Source of the DNA: Pseudomonas sp. URIL14HWK12:I12
GTDB taxonomy: Bacteria > Pseudomonadota > Gammaproteobacteria > Pseudomonadales > Pseudomonadaceae
Direction of reading: 5' to 3'
Length of the DNA stretch: 64,000 nt
NCBI RefSeq assembly: GCF_003097135.1
Contig: NZ_QEQL01000006.1
Coordinates: 1 to 64,000, forward strand
Numbering within the stretch: position 1 is the stretch's first letter; every line of letters begins with the position of its first letter. This document shows positions 16,415-25,698 of the stretch, piece after piece. Under the pieces are notes generated by a model that saw only the letters and a program-made list of their open reading frames with translations, made no database searches and was not told the DNA's origin. The translations under genes and the position numbers were made by a program.

Positions 16415-17833
16415 TTATAGCCCGAAGCGTTCACGTAGGCCGTGCACATACTCAGCCCATTGCTGCAGCACCGGCTCGGCCTCCATGTCATAGTCGGCAA
16501 GCGCGGCCTCGAACTGCGCCACGGTATGAGGCGCCCCATGCTTGGGCTCGCTCAGCCTCGCACGGCAGAAGCTCTGCCACCGTTGCCGCTCAAGCGCGTC
16601 CAGGGCTTCGGGGAAGTTTCGAGCGCGATATCGCCACAGCAACTCGGTAAGCCGGGCATCATCGAATATCCATTCAGAATTGCCCAGCGCTGACGCCGAT
16701 GCACTGCGCACTTGATCACACAGGCGCCGATCCCGTTCTGCGATAAAGCCATTGTAGAGTTGCTGCTCTGGGTCTTCGCTGGTTGCGAAGTCGCTGTCTC
16801 GATACACCTGCGCCAGCAAGGAGGGCCAATCGCACGCAGCCTCCGCTAGCGCTTGGGCATGTTGTTTCAACTGCTCCATATCCAGGCCCAGGCGGCGACG
16901 ATCTTGTTCGCGCAATACACTCATCGGTGCTATCACCGGGCATCGGTTTACATGAATCAACTTCAGCGGCACAGGCCGTTCGCCCTCCGCCAACTCTTCA
17001 CGGCGGGTGTATAACCGCTTCGCCAGCGCCTCAGGGGTAAGTTCCCACAACACAGCGGGGTCCAGATGCAGATCGCACACAATCAGCGCATTGCGATTGA
17101 CCGGGTGCCAGGCCAACGGCAGCACAACGCCCAAATAAGAGCGCGCCGCCGAGAATCGCCCGGAAATATGCACCAGCGGCTGCATCAGATGAATCTGTTG
17201 AGTAACGGCGCGCTTGCCTCGCAATTGAAAAAACCAGTCGAATAATTTGGGCTGGCGCGCTCGAATCAACTTGGCCAACGCAATCGTTGCGTATACATCG
17301 GAAAGTGCATCGTGGGCCTGGCCGTGTTCCAAGCGGTTGGCAGCAGTGAGCGCTTCCAGTTTCAGGCTCACTTGCCCATCACGTTCTGGCCACTCAATCC
17401 CGTCAGGGCGCAGGGCATAGGCGGCGCGCACGATATCGATCAAATCCCAACGGCTATTGCCCCCTTGCCACTCCCGGGCATAGGGGTCATAGAAGTTTCT
17501 GTACAAGCTGTAGCGCGTCACCTCATCGTCGAAACGCAGGGTGTTGTACCCCGCCCCGCAGGTGCCTGGCCGCGACAGCTGTTCGTGCACGCGGGCCATG
17601 AAGGCCGCTTCGCTGAGGCCGCGTGCCTGCAGTATTTGCGGGGTGATGCCGGTGATGCGGCAGGCTGCCGGATGCGGGAGGATATCGTCGCTAGGCCGGC
17701 AATAAAGGTTCAACGGCTCGTCAATCACATTGAGCTGGTGATCGGTACGCAGCCCCGCGACTTGCAGCGGGCGGTCGCAGCGAGGGTCGATGCCTGTGGT
17801 TTCATAGTCGTACCAGAAGATACTTGCGGTCAC
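16415..17833 (-). CDS. sbcB: Exodeoxyribonuclease I
   Basis: SbcB digests single-stranded DNA 3'-to-5' and acts in mismatch repair and recombination. The 472-residue protein opens with the DEDD exonuclease motif FWYDYETTG (Asp and Glu for metal binding), has YNTLRFDDEV for motif II and GQAHDALSDVYAT for motif III, then the SH3-like and helical C-terminal domains. Translation starts at GTG 17833 with AGGAG six bases upstream. It stands alone, convergent with mvaT and divergent from the RDD operon across 139 bp. Confidence 0.95.
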   Translation of the reverse strand: MTASIFWYDYETTGIDPRCDRPLQVAGLRTDHQLNVIDEPLNLYCRPSDDILPHPAACRITGITPQILQARGLSEAAFMARVHEQLSRPGTCGAGYNTLRFDDEVTRYSLYRNFYDPYAREWQGGNSRWDLIDIVRAAYALRPDGIEWPERDGQVSLKLEALTAANRLEHGQAHDALSDVYATIALAKLIRARQPKLFDWFFQLRGKRAVTQQIHLMQPLVHISGRFSAARSYLGVVLPLAWHPVNRNALIVCDLHLDPAVLWELTPEALAKRLYTRREELAEGERPVPLKLIHVNRCPVIAPMSVLREQDRRRLGLDMEQLKQHAQALAEAACDWPSLLAQVYRDSDFATSEDPEQQLYNGFIAERDRRLCDQVRSASASALGNSEWIFDDARLTELLWRYRARNFPEALDALERQRWQSFCRARLSEPKHGAPHTVAQFEAALADYDMEAEPVLQQWAEYVHGLRERFGL

Positions 17834-17972
17834 CTGGGGCTCCTGTGCACGAGGTCAAGGTGCTTATTCTGCCCCATTGCGCCGTGGCTGTGCGCCAGAA
17901 GGCACGGCTGTGCTTGCCGTGGCGAGCCGCCGCCGATAGCATCGGCGCTTTCCCAGCCTACCGACGGCCGCA

Positions 17973-18701
17973 ATGTCTTACGTACACGCAACGCCAGGGA
18001 CCGGAACGCTGCTACGCCCCCTCGACACCCTGCTGCGGGTCGAAACGCCGGAGGGCATCGACCTGTTTCTTCGCCCGGCGGGCCTTGTGCCTCGCGCATT
18101 AGCCTTCGCCATAGACTTGGCCATTCGGGGAAGCGTCCTGGGCGTGCTGGGTGCCATTTTGCTGTTTCAGGGCGACCTGGGTGTGGGCGCGCTGATGATG
18201 CTGTTCTTTCTGTTCAACTGGCTGTACATGGCGCTTTTCGAGGGCCTGCGCCAGGGCCGGTCGCCAGGCAAACAACTGATGGGCTTGCAAGTGGTGCATC
18301 GTGACGGCACACCAATCGGCTGGCCGGCGGCGCTGCTGCGCAACCTGCTACGCGCCGTTGATGCACTGCCCTTCGGCTATGCGCTGGGATTGACCTGCTG
18401 CCTGCTCGATTCGAGCTTCAGGCGCCTGGGGGACCTGGCCGCCGGCACGCAGGTGGTCTACCGGGAAGCCACACCGAAAGCACCCGACCTGCCTCAGGTA
18501 CCCGCAGAACCCGCACCCTTCCCCTTGAGTGTGCAGGAGCAGCGGGCCCTGATTGAGCTGGCCGAGCGGCAGGCCAGCCTGGCCCCGGCCCGGGTTCAGG
18601 AGCTGGCGGCCCTGATGGCACCGGCTCTGGGCGTGGCTGACGACCAAGCCATGCCGCGCATTGAACGGGTAGCGCGCGCATTGGTGGGGCCAGCAGTATG
18701 A
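17973..18701 (+). CDS. RDD-domain membrane protein, first gene of the MoxR/DUF58 operon
   Basis: The 242-residue protein has an RDD domain (residues 30-160): LVPRALAFAIDLAIRGSVLG begins with the Arg and Asp that name the family, and membrane segments follow to about residue 135. The C-terminal 80 residues are soluble and helical (SVQEQRALIELAERQASLA). RDD proteins sit in the membrane and some are ion antiporters, but none of that can be assigned here. Its stop overlaps the next ATG (ATGA), starting a run of coupled genes. Confidence 0.85.
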   Translation: MSYVHATPGTGTLLRPLDTLLRVETPEGIDLFLRPAGLVPRALAFAIDLAIRGSVLGVLGAILLFQGDLGVGALMMLFFLFNWLYMALFEGLRQGRSPGKQLMGLQVVHRDGTPIGWPAALLRNLLRAVDALPFGYALGLTCCLLDSSFRRLGDLAAGTQVVYREATPKAPDLPQVPAEPAPFPLSVQEQRALIELAERQASLAPARVQELAALMAPALGVADDQAMPRIERVARALVGPAV

Positions 18702-19678
18702 AGCAGAGCCAATTCGAGGCGCGTCATCAGGAGCAGTGGGCGGCGTTCGAAGCCACGCTTGAGCAACTGGAGCGTCGAGACCGTTCCAGCGCCGCACACG
18801 GGCACTTCAGCCAACGCTACCGGCGCCTGTGCACTGACCTGGCCTTGGCCCAGGAACGTCATTATTCAAGCCATCTGATCGAGCGCCTGCGCCACCTCGC
18901 ACTGCGTGGGCATCAGCAGCTATACCGCCCCCGTAACCGCTATGCCGGCCCTATTGCGGCGTTCATCCTTCGCGGTTTTCCGCGTCAGGTTCGCGCCAAC
19001 CGCGGCATCGTGCTCGGGGCCTGTGCCACCTTGTTCGGCACGCTGGCGTTGGTAGCACTGCTGGTGGCGGTGTGGCCCGATCTGGTGTACAGCGTGCTGG
19101 CGCCAGACAAAGTCAGTGAGATGGAGCAGATGTACGATGCCGGCCAGAGCCACCTGGGCCGCGCCGCAGACCGGGCCAGCACCGAAGACTGGATGATGTT
19201 CGGCTTCTACATCATGAACAACATCGGCATTGCCTTTCAGACGTTCGCCAGCGGCTTGCTGCTTGGCCTGGGCAGCTTGTTCTACCTGTTCTACAACGGC
19301 CTGCAGATTGGCGCAGTAGCCGGGCACCTGTCGGGTACACCGGCTGCCACGCCGTTCTGGTCATTCGTGATCGGCCACGGCGCCTTCGAGCTTACCGCCA
19401 TTGCCCTGGCGGGTGCCGCCGGCTTGCGCCTGGGCTGGGCCCTGGTGGCGCCGGGGCGCCTCTCTCGCGGCGAGGCGTTGCGCCAGGCGGCAAGCCAGGC
19501 GTTGCAGCTGGTCTATGGCGTAGCAATGTTCCTGTTGATCGCGGCATTTCTGGAAGCCTACTGGTCATCCAAAGGCAGCATCGCACCAGCAATCAAGTTC
19601 GCCGTCGGTGCATTGCTGTGGGCATTGGTGATCGCTTATCTGTGCCTGGCGGGCCGAGGTGAACATGAACCTGACTGA
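18698..19678 (+). CDS. SpoIIM-family (stage II sporulation protein M-like) membrane protein
   Basis: The 326-residue protein has a soluble helical N-terminus (residues 1-90), then five or six membrane segments. The SpoIIM/DUF95 core is clear in YIMNNIGIAFQTFASGLLLG, then FYNGLQIGAVAGHLSG and FWSFVIGHGAFELTAIALAGAAGL. In Bacillus, SpoIIM belongs to an engulfment machine that thins peptidoglycan; here there is no sporulation, so only membrane-complex membership is inferred. It overlaps both neighbours. Confidence 0.88.
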   Translation: MKQSQFEARHQEQWAAFEATLEQLERRDRSSAAHGHFSQRYRRLCTDLALAQERHYSSHLIERLRHLALRGHQQLYRPRNRYAGPIAAFILRGFPRQVRANRGIVLGACATLFGTLALVALLVAVWPDLVYSVLAPDKVSEMEQMYDAGQSHLGRAADRASTEDWMMFGFYIMNNIGIAFQTFASGLLLGLGSLFYLFYNGLQIGAVAGHLSGTPAATPFWSFVIGHGAFELTAIALAGAAGLRLGWALVAPGRLSRGEALRQAASQALQLVYGVAMFLLIAAFLEAYWSSKGSIAPAIKFAVGALLWALVIAYLCLAGRGEHEPD

Positions 19679-21176
19679 CGCCTCTGTCTCTATTCGCCCG
19701 CGCTCGCGGTGGGAGGCCATCGACCTGGGTTTACGCCTGGCAGGTCACCATCGACGGCTTCTGGTGGTGAGCTGGCTGTGGCTGACGATACCGACGTTGC
19801 TGCTGCTCACCGCCCTGAGCTGGCGCAGCCCCACGGTAGCGGTGGTGGTGTTCTGGTGGCTAAAGCCGGCGTTCGACGAACTGCCCCTGCACATCCTGGC
19901 GCAGGGCCTGTTCACACAGCCTCCTACCGTGCGCCAAGCTCTGCGCGCCTGGCCCCGCCTGCTGGGTAGGCACACGCTCGCCAACCTGACCTGGCGGCGC
20001 TTCAACCCCCTGCGCAGCTTTGACCTTCCGGTGGCGCAACTGGAAGGCCTACGCGGGGCCGCCTATCGCGATCGCCTGGCCCTGCTGCATCGCCAACAGG
20101 GCCGCGCTGCGAGCTGGCTTACCCTGGTAGGGATGCACGTGGAAGCCGTGTTGCTGATGGGCATCAGCACAGTCTTGCTGCTGATGATTCCCCTCAGCGA
20201 TAACAGCGACTGGGAATGGTTCGACACCTTGCGCGGCATCGCCAGCCAGGAGGCCAACTGGGCTAGCCACCTTTCGAACCTGCTGTATGGGCTGGTGGTT
20301 GCGTTCTGGGAGCCTATGTATGTGGCCTGCGGTTTCACTCTCTACCTGAACCGACGCACGTGGCTTGAAGCTTGGGACCTGGAGTTGATCCTGCGCAGCC
20401 TTGGCCGAAGGCTGACGCCGGCTTTGGCCTTGGTGCTGTGGCTTGCAGCGCCCTGGGCCAGCCCGCCAGCCCAGGCCACGCAGCCCGAGCCTGCGCGCCT
20501 CACACATCAACGCCTCGACAGCGGGCAATCGCGCCAGGCGATCGATGCAATCCTTCATCAGCCACCGTTCAGCAACCCACGCACAGAGACGCGCTGGCAC
20601 TGGCGTGGCGAAAAAGCGGCCCATGACAAACCCGAACCCAAGGCCGAAACGGCACCCCGCGACAAATCAGATGCAGCGTACCTTCAGGTCGTCGCACAGA
20701 TGCTGCAGGCGCTGCTTTGGCTTGCACTGGTGGCTGCAATCGGCTGGCTAGCCTGGCACTACCGGCGCCTGCTGCACGGTGTTGGCCAGCGCATCACGCG
20801 CCGTCGGCCGCGTGCACCGGCAGGCCCACAGCAGCTATTTGGCCTGGACCTGGCCCCGGAGAGCCTGCCCGATGATCTGGCAAGCCATGCCGAGCGGCTC
20901 TGGCAACAAGACGCCCGCCAAGCGCTAGGCCTGCTCTATCGGGGCCTGCTCAGCCGGTTGCTCAACGACTACCACGTCCCCTTGCACGCAGCCGATACCG
21001 AGGGCCAGGTACTGCGTAGGGTCGAGCAGTTGCAACTGTCGGGGCTGGAAGACTTCAGCCAGAAACTGACCCGCCACTGGCAAGCTTTGGCATACGGCCA
21101 CCAATCACCGCCCCCGCAGGTCGGTGCGGAGCTTTGCCAAGGCTGGCGAAGGCTGTTTTCGGAAGGTGAAGCATGA
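19665..21176 (+). CDS. DUF4129-domain membrane protein
   Basis: I start this at ATG 19665 (MNLTDASV) with GAGGTG upstream, overlapping the SpoIIM gene by 14 bp; it gives 503 residues. There are about five membrane segments in residues 1-280, a proline-rich soluble region that ends with WASPPAQA and likely faces the periplasm, one more membrane segment (ALLWLALVAAIGWLAWHY, about 350), then the cytoplasmic DUF4129 domain (WQQDARQALGLLYRGLLSRL). In other bacteria DUF4129 often sits beside transglutaminase-like genes; none is here. Function unknown. Confidence 0.82.
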   Translation: MNLTDASVSIRPRSRWEAIDLGLRLAGHHRRLLVVSWLWLTIPTLLLLTALSWRSPTVAVVVFWWLKPAFDELPLHILAQGLFTQPPTVRQALRAWPRLLGRHTLANLTWRRFNPLRSFDLPVAQLEGLRGAAYRDRLALLHRQQGRAASWLTLVGMHVEAVLLMGISTVLLLMIPLSDNSDWEWFDTLRGIASQEANWASHLSNLLYGLVVAFWEPMYVACGFTLYLNRRTWLEAWDLELILRSLGRRLTPALALVLWLAAPWASPPAQATQPEPARLTHQRLDSGQSRQAIDAILHQPPFSNPRTETRWHWRGEKAAHDKPEPKAETAPRDKSDAAYLQVVAQMLQALLWLALVAAIGWLAWHYRRLLHGVGQRITRRRPRAPAGPQQLFGLDLAPESLPDDLASHAERLWQQDARQALGLLYRGLLSRLLNDYHVPLHAADTEGQVLRRVEQLQLSGLEDFSQKLTRHWQALAYGHQSPPPQVGAELCQGWRRLFSEGEA

Positions 21177-22357
21177 CGCTTAAACGGGCGCTGTTCGTCC
21201 TGGCTGCGCTGGTGTGTGCCGCGTTGGGCTTCATGCTGTGGCAGCAATTGGAGCGCGTCGAAGAAGTGGTCGACCCGGGCCCCTCGGCCGAAGCCCTGGC
21301 CGACCCATACCTGGCGGCCCGCCGCTTCCTGCAGGCCCAGCGGCTCAACGTGTCGCTCACCAGCAAGCTTTCGACCTACCAAGAGCTCGCCCCCGCCGAC
21401 AGCAGCCTGATGATCCTCGGCAGCCGCCGTCGTATGACACCCGGGCAAGTCCAGGGCCTGTTGGGCTGGGTGCGCAAGGGCGGCAGGCTGGTGATCGTTG
21501 GCGAGGGCTACTGGAACGCTGCCAAGGGCAGCAGCGGTGACCGGCTGCTCGATACCCTGAACATCCGCCGTGTGTACGCTGCGGGCCTGCCCGACGCCGG
21601 CAAGGCCGATAAACAGGCCCAGCCCGCCAACCGGCGCAAGCCCCCGCAGCAGGACCTCACCGAGTTGTTCATCGAAAACGAACAAGCGCCGGCCAGGCTC
21701 GGTTTCGAGCCACACAATCACCTGGAAGACCCCACCGACAAGGCCATGGCCTGGGCCAACAGCGCCCGGGCCACGCACCTGATGCAGCTGGACTGGGGCG
21801 ATGGTGTGATCACCGTGCTCAGCGACGCCAACCTGTGGACCAACGCGCATGTGGGCGAACAGGATAACGCCTGGTTGCTGTGGTACCTGAACCAGGACCG
21901 CAATGTGACATTGCTGCAACGGGGCCAGAACGACTCCTGGGCCACCCTGCTCTTGCGGCATTTCCCCCAGGCCCTGTTGGCTCTGTTGCTGCTGGCCTTG
22001 GCCTGGTGCGCCTACCATGGCGTGCGGCGTGGCCCTACGGTACCGGCACCTCTGCCAAACCGCCGGAGCCTGCTGGAGCACCTTCGCGCCAGCGCCGCGT
22101 TCATGCTCCGGCATCATGGCCAGCAGTCTTTGCTGCGCACCCTGCGACAGGACCTGCATCAGCGCGCGAACCTCGTGCATCCAGGGTTCAATCAACTGCC
22201 TGTGGCCGACCAATGGCAGGTGCTTGCGCGCCTGACTCGCCACTCCACTTCCAGCATTGCGCAGGCCATGGCGCCGGGTGAAGCCGGCAAGCGCTTGCCC
22301 TTGCACCAGTTCACCCAGCAGGTAGCCCAGCTGCAAACTCTCAGGAATGCCCTATGA
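21173..22357 (+). CDS. DUF4350-domain membrane protein
   Basis: The 394-residue protein has an N-terminal membrane anchor (FVLAALVCAALGFMLW), an exported domain of about 240 residues containing the DUF4350 core (RRMTPGQVQGLLGWVRKGGRLVIVGEG), a second membrane segment (FPQALLALLLLALAWCAYHGV), and a cytoplasmic tail. DUF4350 resembles a GATase-like fold with no known catalytic residues. The start overlaps the preceding stop and its stop overlaps the next ATG, both as ATGA. Function unknown. Confidence 0.82.
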   Translation: MTLKRALFVLAALVCAALGFMLWQQLERVEEVVDPGPSAEALADPYLAARRFLQAQRLNVSLTSKLSTYQELAPADSSLMILGSRRRMTPGQVQGLLGWVRKGGRLVIVGEGYWNAAKGSSGDRLLDTLNIRRVYAAGLPDAGKADKQAQPANRRKPPQQDLTELFIENEQAPARLGFEPHNHLEDPTDKAMAWANSARATHLMQLDWGDGVITVLSDANLWTNAHVGEQDNAWLLWYLNQDRNVTLLQRGQNDSWATLLLRHFPQALLALLLLALAWCAYHGVRRGPTVPAPLPNRRSLLEHLRASAAFMLRHHGQQSLLRTLRQDLHQRANLVHPGFNQLPVADQWQVLARLTRHSTSSIAQAMAPGEAGKRLPLHQFTQQVAQLQTLRNAL

Positions 22358-23331
22358 GCGAAAACACTTCATTGGATCTCACCTCCGCCAGCGCGCTGGC
22401 CCAGACCCTGCGCAAACAACTGCGCCAGGCGCTGATCGGCCAGGATGCGGTGATCGACGAAATCATTACCGCTTTGATCGCCGGGGGCCATGTGCTGCTC
22501 GAAGGCGTCCCGGGCCTGGGCAAAACCTTGCTGATTCGGGCGTTGGCACGCTGTTTCGGAGGTGAGTTTGCGCGTATCCAGTTCACACCTGACCTGATGC
22601 CCAGTGACGTCACCGGCCACGCGGTGTTCGACTTGCAGACCGAGCAGTTCAAGCTGCGTCGCGGGCCGATCTTCACCCACCTGTTGCTGGCCGACGAAAT
22701 CAACCGCGCCCCGGCCAAAACACAGGCTGCACTGCTAGAAGCCATGCAGGAGCGCCAGGTGACGCTCGAAGGCCGTGCTTTGCCCCTGCCACAGCCCTTC
22801 ATGGTGATGGCCACGCAGAACCCTATCGAGCAGGAAGGCACCTACCCCTTGCCTGAAGCTGAGCTCGACCGGTTCATGCTCAAGGTGCACATCGGCTACC
22901 CTGCCGCAGCAGATGAGCTCGAACTGGTCCGTCAGGTAAGCCGGTCTGCACGTGCCGACATGCTTGATGTGCAACCTCTGCAACGGGTACTGGACGCGCA
23001 GCAGGTCAGTAGCCTGCAGCAAGTGGCGAGCACCCTGCCAGTGGATGACCAAGTGCTCGACTACGCCGTGCGCCTGGCGCGCGCCACCCGAGAATGGCCA
23101 GGCCTGGCCGTCGGCGCCGGGCCACGTGCCTCCATTGCCCTGATCCGTTGCGGCCGTGCGCGCGCGCTGCTACGCGGGGGCGAGTTCGTCACCCCGGACG
23201 ACATCAAAGGCGGTGCGCTGGCCGTGCTACGCCACCGTATCCGGTTGGCCCCGGAGCTGGACATCGACGGGCTGAGCGCCGACCAGGTGCTGGCACAGTT
23301 GCTTGACCAGATCCCGGCGCCGCGCCACTGA
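22354..23331 (+). CDS. MoxR-family AAA+ ATPase
   Basis: MoxR ATPases are chaperone-like proteins that mature or remodel partner complexes, often together with DUF58 or von Willebrand proteins. The 325-residue protein has Walker A GVPGLGKTLL, Walker B LLLADEINRAP, sensor 1 in MVMATQNPIEQEGTYPLPEAELDRF and the C-terminal lid helices with the AAA_lid motif GPRASIALIRCGRARALL. It is complete and typical. It directly precedes the DUF58 gene with a one-base overlap. Confidence 0.93.
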   Translation: MSENTSLDLTSASALAQTLRKQLRQALIGQDAVIDEIITALIAGGHVLLEGVPGLGKTLLIRALARCFGGEFARIQFTPDLMPSDVTGHAVFDLQTEQFKLRRGPIFTHLLLADEINRAPAKTQAALLEAMQERQVTLEGRALPLPQPFMVMATQNPIEQEGTYPLPEAELDRFMLKVHIGYPAAADELELVRQVSRSARADMLDVQPLQRVLDAQQVSSLQQVASTLPVDDQVLDYAVRLARATREWPGLAVGAGPRASIALIRCGRARALLRGGEFVTPDDIKGGALAVLRHRIRLAPELDIDGLSADQVLAQLLDQIPAPRH

Positions 23332-24659
23332 TGCTGCGCCCGACCCGTTTGGCCCTGTGCTGGCTCGGCGTGCTGGCGCTGCTGGGCTTCGCCCAGGGCC
23401 TGCTGGCGCTCGCCGGCGTCTTCGGCGCCGCCCTGGCCCAGGTAGGCTGGGCACTGTTGGCGGCGGTGCTGATACTGATGCTGCTCGATGCGCTCCTGCT
23501 GACCCGGCGCCTGGCGCCTGAGGTCACCCGCCAGCTGCCCGGTAACCTTGCCATAGGCAACAGCAGCGAGGTGTGGCTGCATATTCGCCAGCGCAGCGCG
23601 CGTCCGCTCACTCTGGAGGTGTTTGACCACCCCCCGGCAGGGCTTGAGTTCGACCAGCTGCCGCAACAGGTCACGCTGCAACCCGGGCAGCACGTGCGCC
23701 TGGCCTATCGCCTGCGACCGCTGCGGCGTGGGCGATTTGTGTTCGAGCGCTGCGAGCTGGGGTTGCGCAGCGCACTCGGGCTCTGGAGCCAGCGCCGGTA
23801 TCTGCCGGTGAGCAGTGAAGGCCGAGTGTTCCCGGATTTTGCCCGCCTCTATGGGGCTGAGCTCCGAATGATGGACGCGTGGTTGGGGAGGCTGGGAGTG
23901 CGCCAACGCCAGCGCCGCGGCGAAGGCCAGGCGTTTCATCAGTTACGGGAGTTCACAGAGGGGGACAGCCTGCGCCAGATCGACTGGAAAGCCACGGCGC
24001 GCAAACGCTCGCCCATCGTGCGCGAATACCAGGACGAACGCGACCAGCAGATCGTACTGTGGCTCGACACCAGCCGGCGCATGCGCAGCCAGGATGGCGA
24101 GCTCTCACACTTCGACCATGCACTCAATGCAGGCCTGCTTCTGGCCTATATCGCCTTGCGCCAGGGTGACGCAGTAGGCGTTCGTACGTTGGGCGCGGAG
24201 CCCTGCCGGATTCCCCCGGCCAAAGGCCAGCGGCAGCTTGGCACTTTGTTGGGCGCGGTGTACGACCTCGATAGCCATCTGGGCCACACCGATTTCAGCG
24301 AGGCGGCGACCCGCCTGCTCGCCTGGCAAAAACGCCGGGCCCTGGTCATCCTGCTGACCAACCTGCGTGATGAGGATGACGAAGAGCTGCTGCTGGCACT
24401 CAAACGCATCGGCCGCCATCATCGTGTCCTGGTGGCCAGCCTACGCGAGGAAGCACTTGACCACGTTCAACAGCGACACGTCGACAGCCCGGCGCGAGCG
24501 CTGGAGTACTGTGCAGTAGTGGACTATCAAGGGGAGCGCCGGGCGCTGCATGAGCGCTTGGCAGCGTACGGCGTGCCTGTGCTCGATGTGCGCCCGGCCG
24601 AGCTGGGAACCGCCCTGGTGGGCAAATATCTCGAATGGAAGCGCGCCGGGGTGCTATAG
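23331..24659 (+). CDS. DUF58-domain protein, partner of MoxR
   Basis: The 442-residue protein has two hydrophobic segments near the N-terminus (residues 8-60), a beta-rich exported portion, and the DUF58 signature FTEGDSLRQIDWKATARK followed by a von Willebrand A-like fold (IVLWLDTSRRM with a DxS-type start of the metal site). DUF58 proteins are regular partners of MoxR ATPases. It ends the operon, and a palindrome follows at once. Confidence 0.9.
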   Translation: MLRPTRLALCWLGVLALLGFAQGLLALAGVFGAALAQVGWALLAAVLILMLLDALLLTRRLAPEVTRQLPGNLAIGNSSEVWLHIRQRSARPLTLEVFDHPPAGLEFDQLPQQVTLQPGQHVRLAYRLRPLRRGRFVFERCELGLRSALGLWSQRRYLPVSSEGRVFPDFARLYGAELRMMDAWLGRLGVRQRQRRGEGQAFHQLREFTEGDSLRQIDWKATARKRSPIVREYQDERDQQIVLWLDTSRRMRSQDGELSHFDHALNAGLLLAYIALRQGDAVGVRTLGAEPCRIPPAKGQRQLGTLLGAVYDLDSHLGHTDFSEAATRLLAWQKRRALVILLTNLRDEDDEELLLALKRIGRHHRVLVASLREEALDHVQQRHVDSPARALEYCAVVDYQGERRALHERLAAYGVPVLDVRPAELGTALVGKYLEWKRAGVL

Positions 24660-24661
24660 GC

Positions 24662-24679
24662 CCTCGGCCTAGGCCGAGG
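24662..24679. terminator. Perfect GC-rich palindrome between converging genes
   Basis: The 18-bp palindrome CCTCGGCCTAGGCCGAGG sits just past the DUF58 stop and spans the stop codon of the convergent PilZ gene. With GCTTATT following, it may end the MoxR operon transcript. Confidence 0.6.
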
Positions 24680-25034
24680 CGCTTATTGGCAGAAAGCTGA
24701 AGTATTCGCGCAGTGCGTCGACCAATTGCTGATACTCCACTGGCGCCTCGATCAGCATAAAACCAGAGTCGTAATGGCCAGGGGTGGCGTCTTCCTGGCA
24801 CCACAGGCAACTGCCGGTCAGGTTGATCAACTGCAGCTCTCCACTGGGAAGTGGCACCTTCAACTGCAGCTCGAAATCAGGCCCGACGATCAATGGCAGC
24901 TGGCTGATGAGCATCAAGCCATCCTCGGAAACGTTGCCCAGGTAGCCGATCTGCCGGTCGGTGTAGCGGTTGTACACCTTGAGGAAATAAGGCAGCTGAT
25001 GCCTTTCGATGCGCCGCTGCAGGTATCGAGTCAT
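24669..25034 (-). CDS. PilZ-domain protein, likely c-di-GMP binding
   Basis: This 121-residue protein is essentially one PilZ domain. Both c-di-GMP motifs are visible: RxxxR in QRRIERHQL (residues 7-11) and NxSxxG in GNVSEDG near residue 37. That implies ligand binding, though the output is unknown. ATG 25034 has AGGGA upstream. It follows the lipoprotein gene on the same strand, 136 bp away, which may hold its own promoter. No partner enzyme is adjacent. Confidence 0.85.
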   Translation of the reverse strand: MTRYLQRRIERHQLPYFLKVYNRYTDRQIGYLGNVSEDGLMLISQLPLIVGPDFELQLKVPLPSGELQLINLTGSCLWCQEDATPGHYDSGFMLIEAPVEYQQLVDALREYFSFLPISASA

Positions 25035-25170
25035 GTGTAGGGTTCCCTGACCTGTTGCAAAAGGTCGGACTCACAGCAGCCAACCGAAGTGCGAAAAATT
25101 AACTTCATGTGTTGAGCTTAACGGATGGCTAGCAAACTGCCAGCCTTATCACATGACGTTTCATTTAAAT

Positions 25171-25545
25171 TCACAACGTCGCCGGGCGCGGCACCGTGAT
25201 TGCGGCCGGGCGCAAATGCCCGGTCTGCTCCAGGGTATCCAGGCGCGCCTTGGCGCGGAAGGCATATTGGCTGGAGGGGTACTGGAAGAGAATCCACTGG
25301 TAGGTCTGTGCCGCATCGACGAACAGGTTCTGCCGCTCAAGGCATTGCCCGCGCAGCAACGCAGCCTCTGGGCGAATATAGGGGCGCGAGACCGTCTTGC
25401 GGTCCACTTGCGACAATTCCAACAGCACCTTGTCGCAATCGCCATCGGTGTAGGCGCGGTAGGCACTGTTCAGGTGCTGGTCGGCAGACCAACGGTTGCA
25501 GCCGGCCAGGCAGGCCAGCAGTGTGACAGCAACGAGCATTCGCAT
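25171..25545 (-). CDS. Small TPR-like lipoprotein
   Basis: The 124-residue precursor has a lipoprotein signal (MRMLVAVTLLACLAGC, lipobox LAGC), so the mature protein starts at Cys16 and is lipid-anchored. The rest resembles tetratricopeptide helices: HLNSAYRAYTDGDCDKVLLEL and NLFVDAAQTYQWILFQYPSSQYAFRAKARL. AGGAG lies six bases before the ATG. I recall the same small lipoprotein beside pyruvate kinase in other Pseudomonas, but do not know a function. It is divergent from pyk across 153 bp. Confidence 0.8.
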   Translation of the reverse strand: MRMLVAVTLLACLAGCNRWSADQHLNSAYRAYTDGDCDKVLLELSQVDRKTVSRPYIRPEAALLRGQCLERQNLFVDAAQTYQWILFQYPSSQYAFRAKARLDTLEQTGHLRPAAITVPRPATL

Positions 25546-25698
25546 GGCAATCTCCTGGAATACTTTCGATATCGGCCCGAACGGAAAATTCTTCAGTCAT
25601 ATCGCGCAGGCAAAATCTTGGCCGTAGTGCAGTTGAACGATGACTACAGCCCCTTAGAGGAGTAGCCTTTCGCTGCGCGTCAATAAAGGAGCCAGTGC

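Noticed and set aside
20969..22336. A 455-codon frame antisense to the DUF4129 and DUF4350 genes
   Set aside because: It crosses a junction between two overlapping genes and shows only shadow composition.
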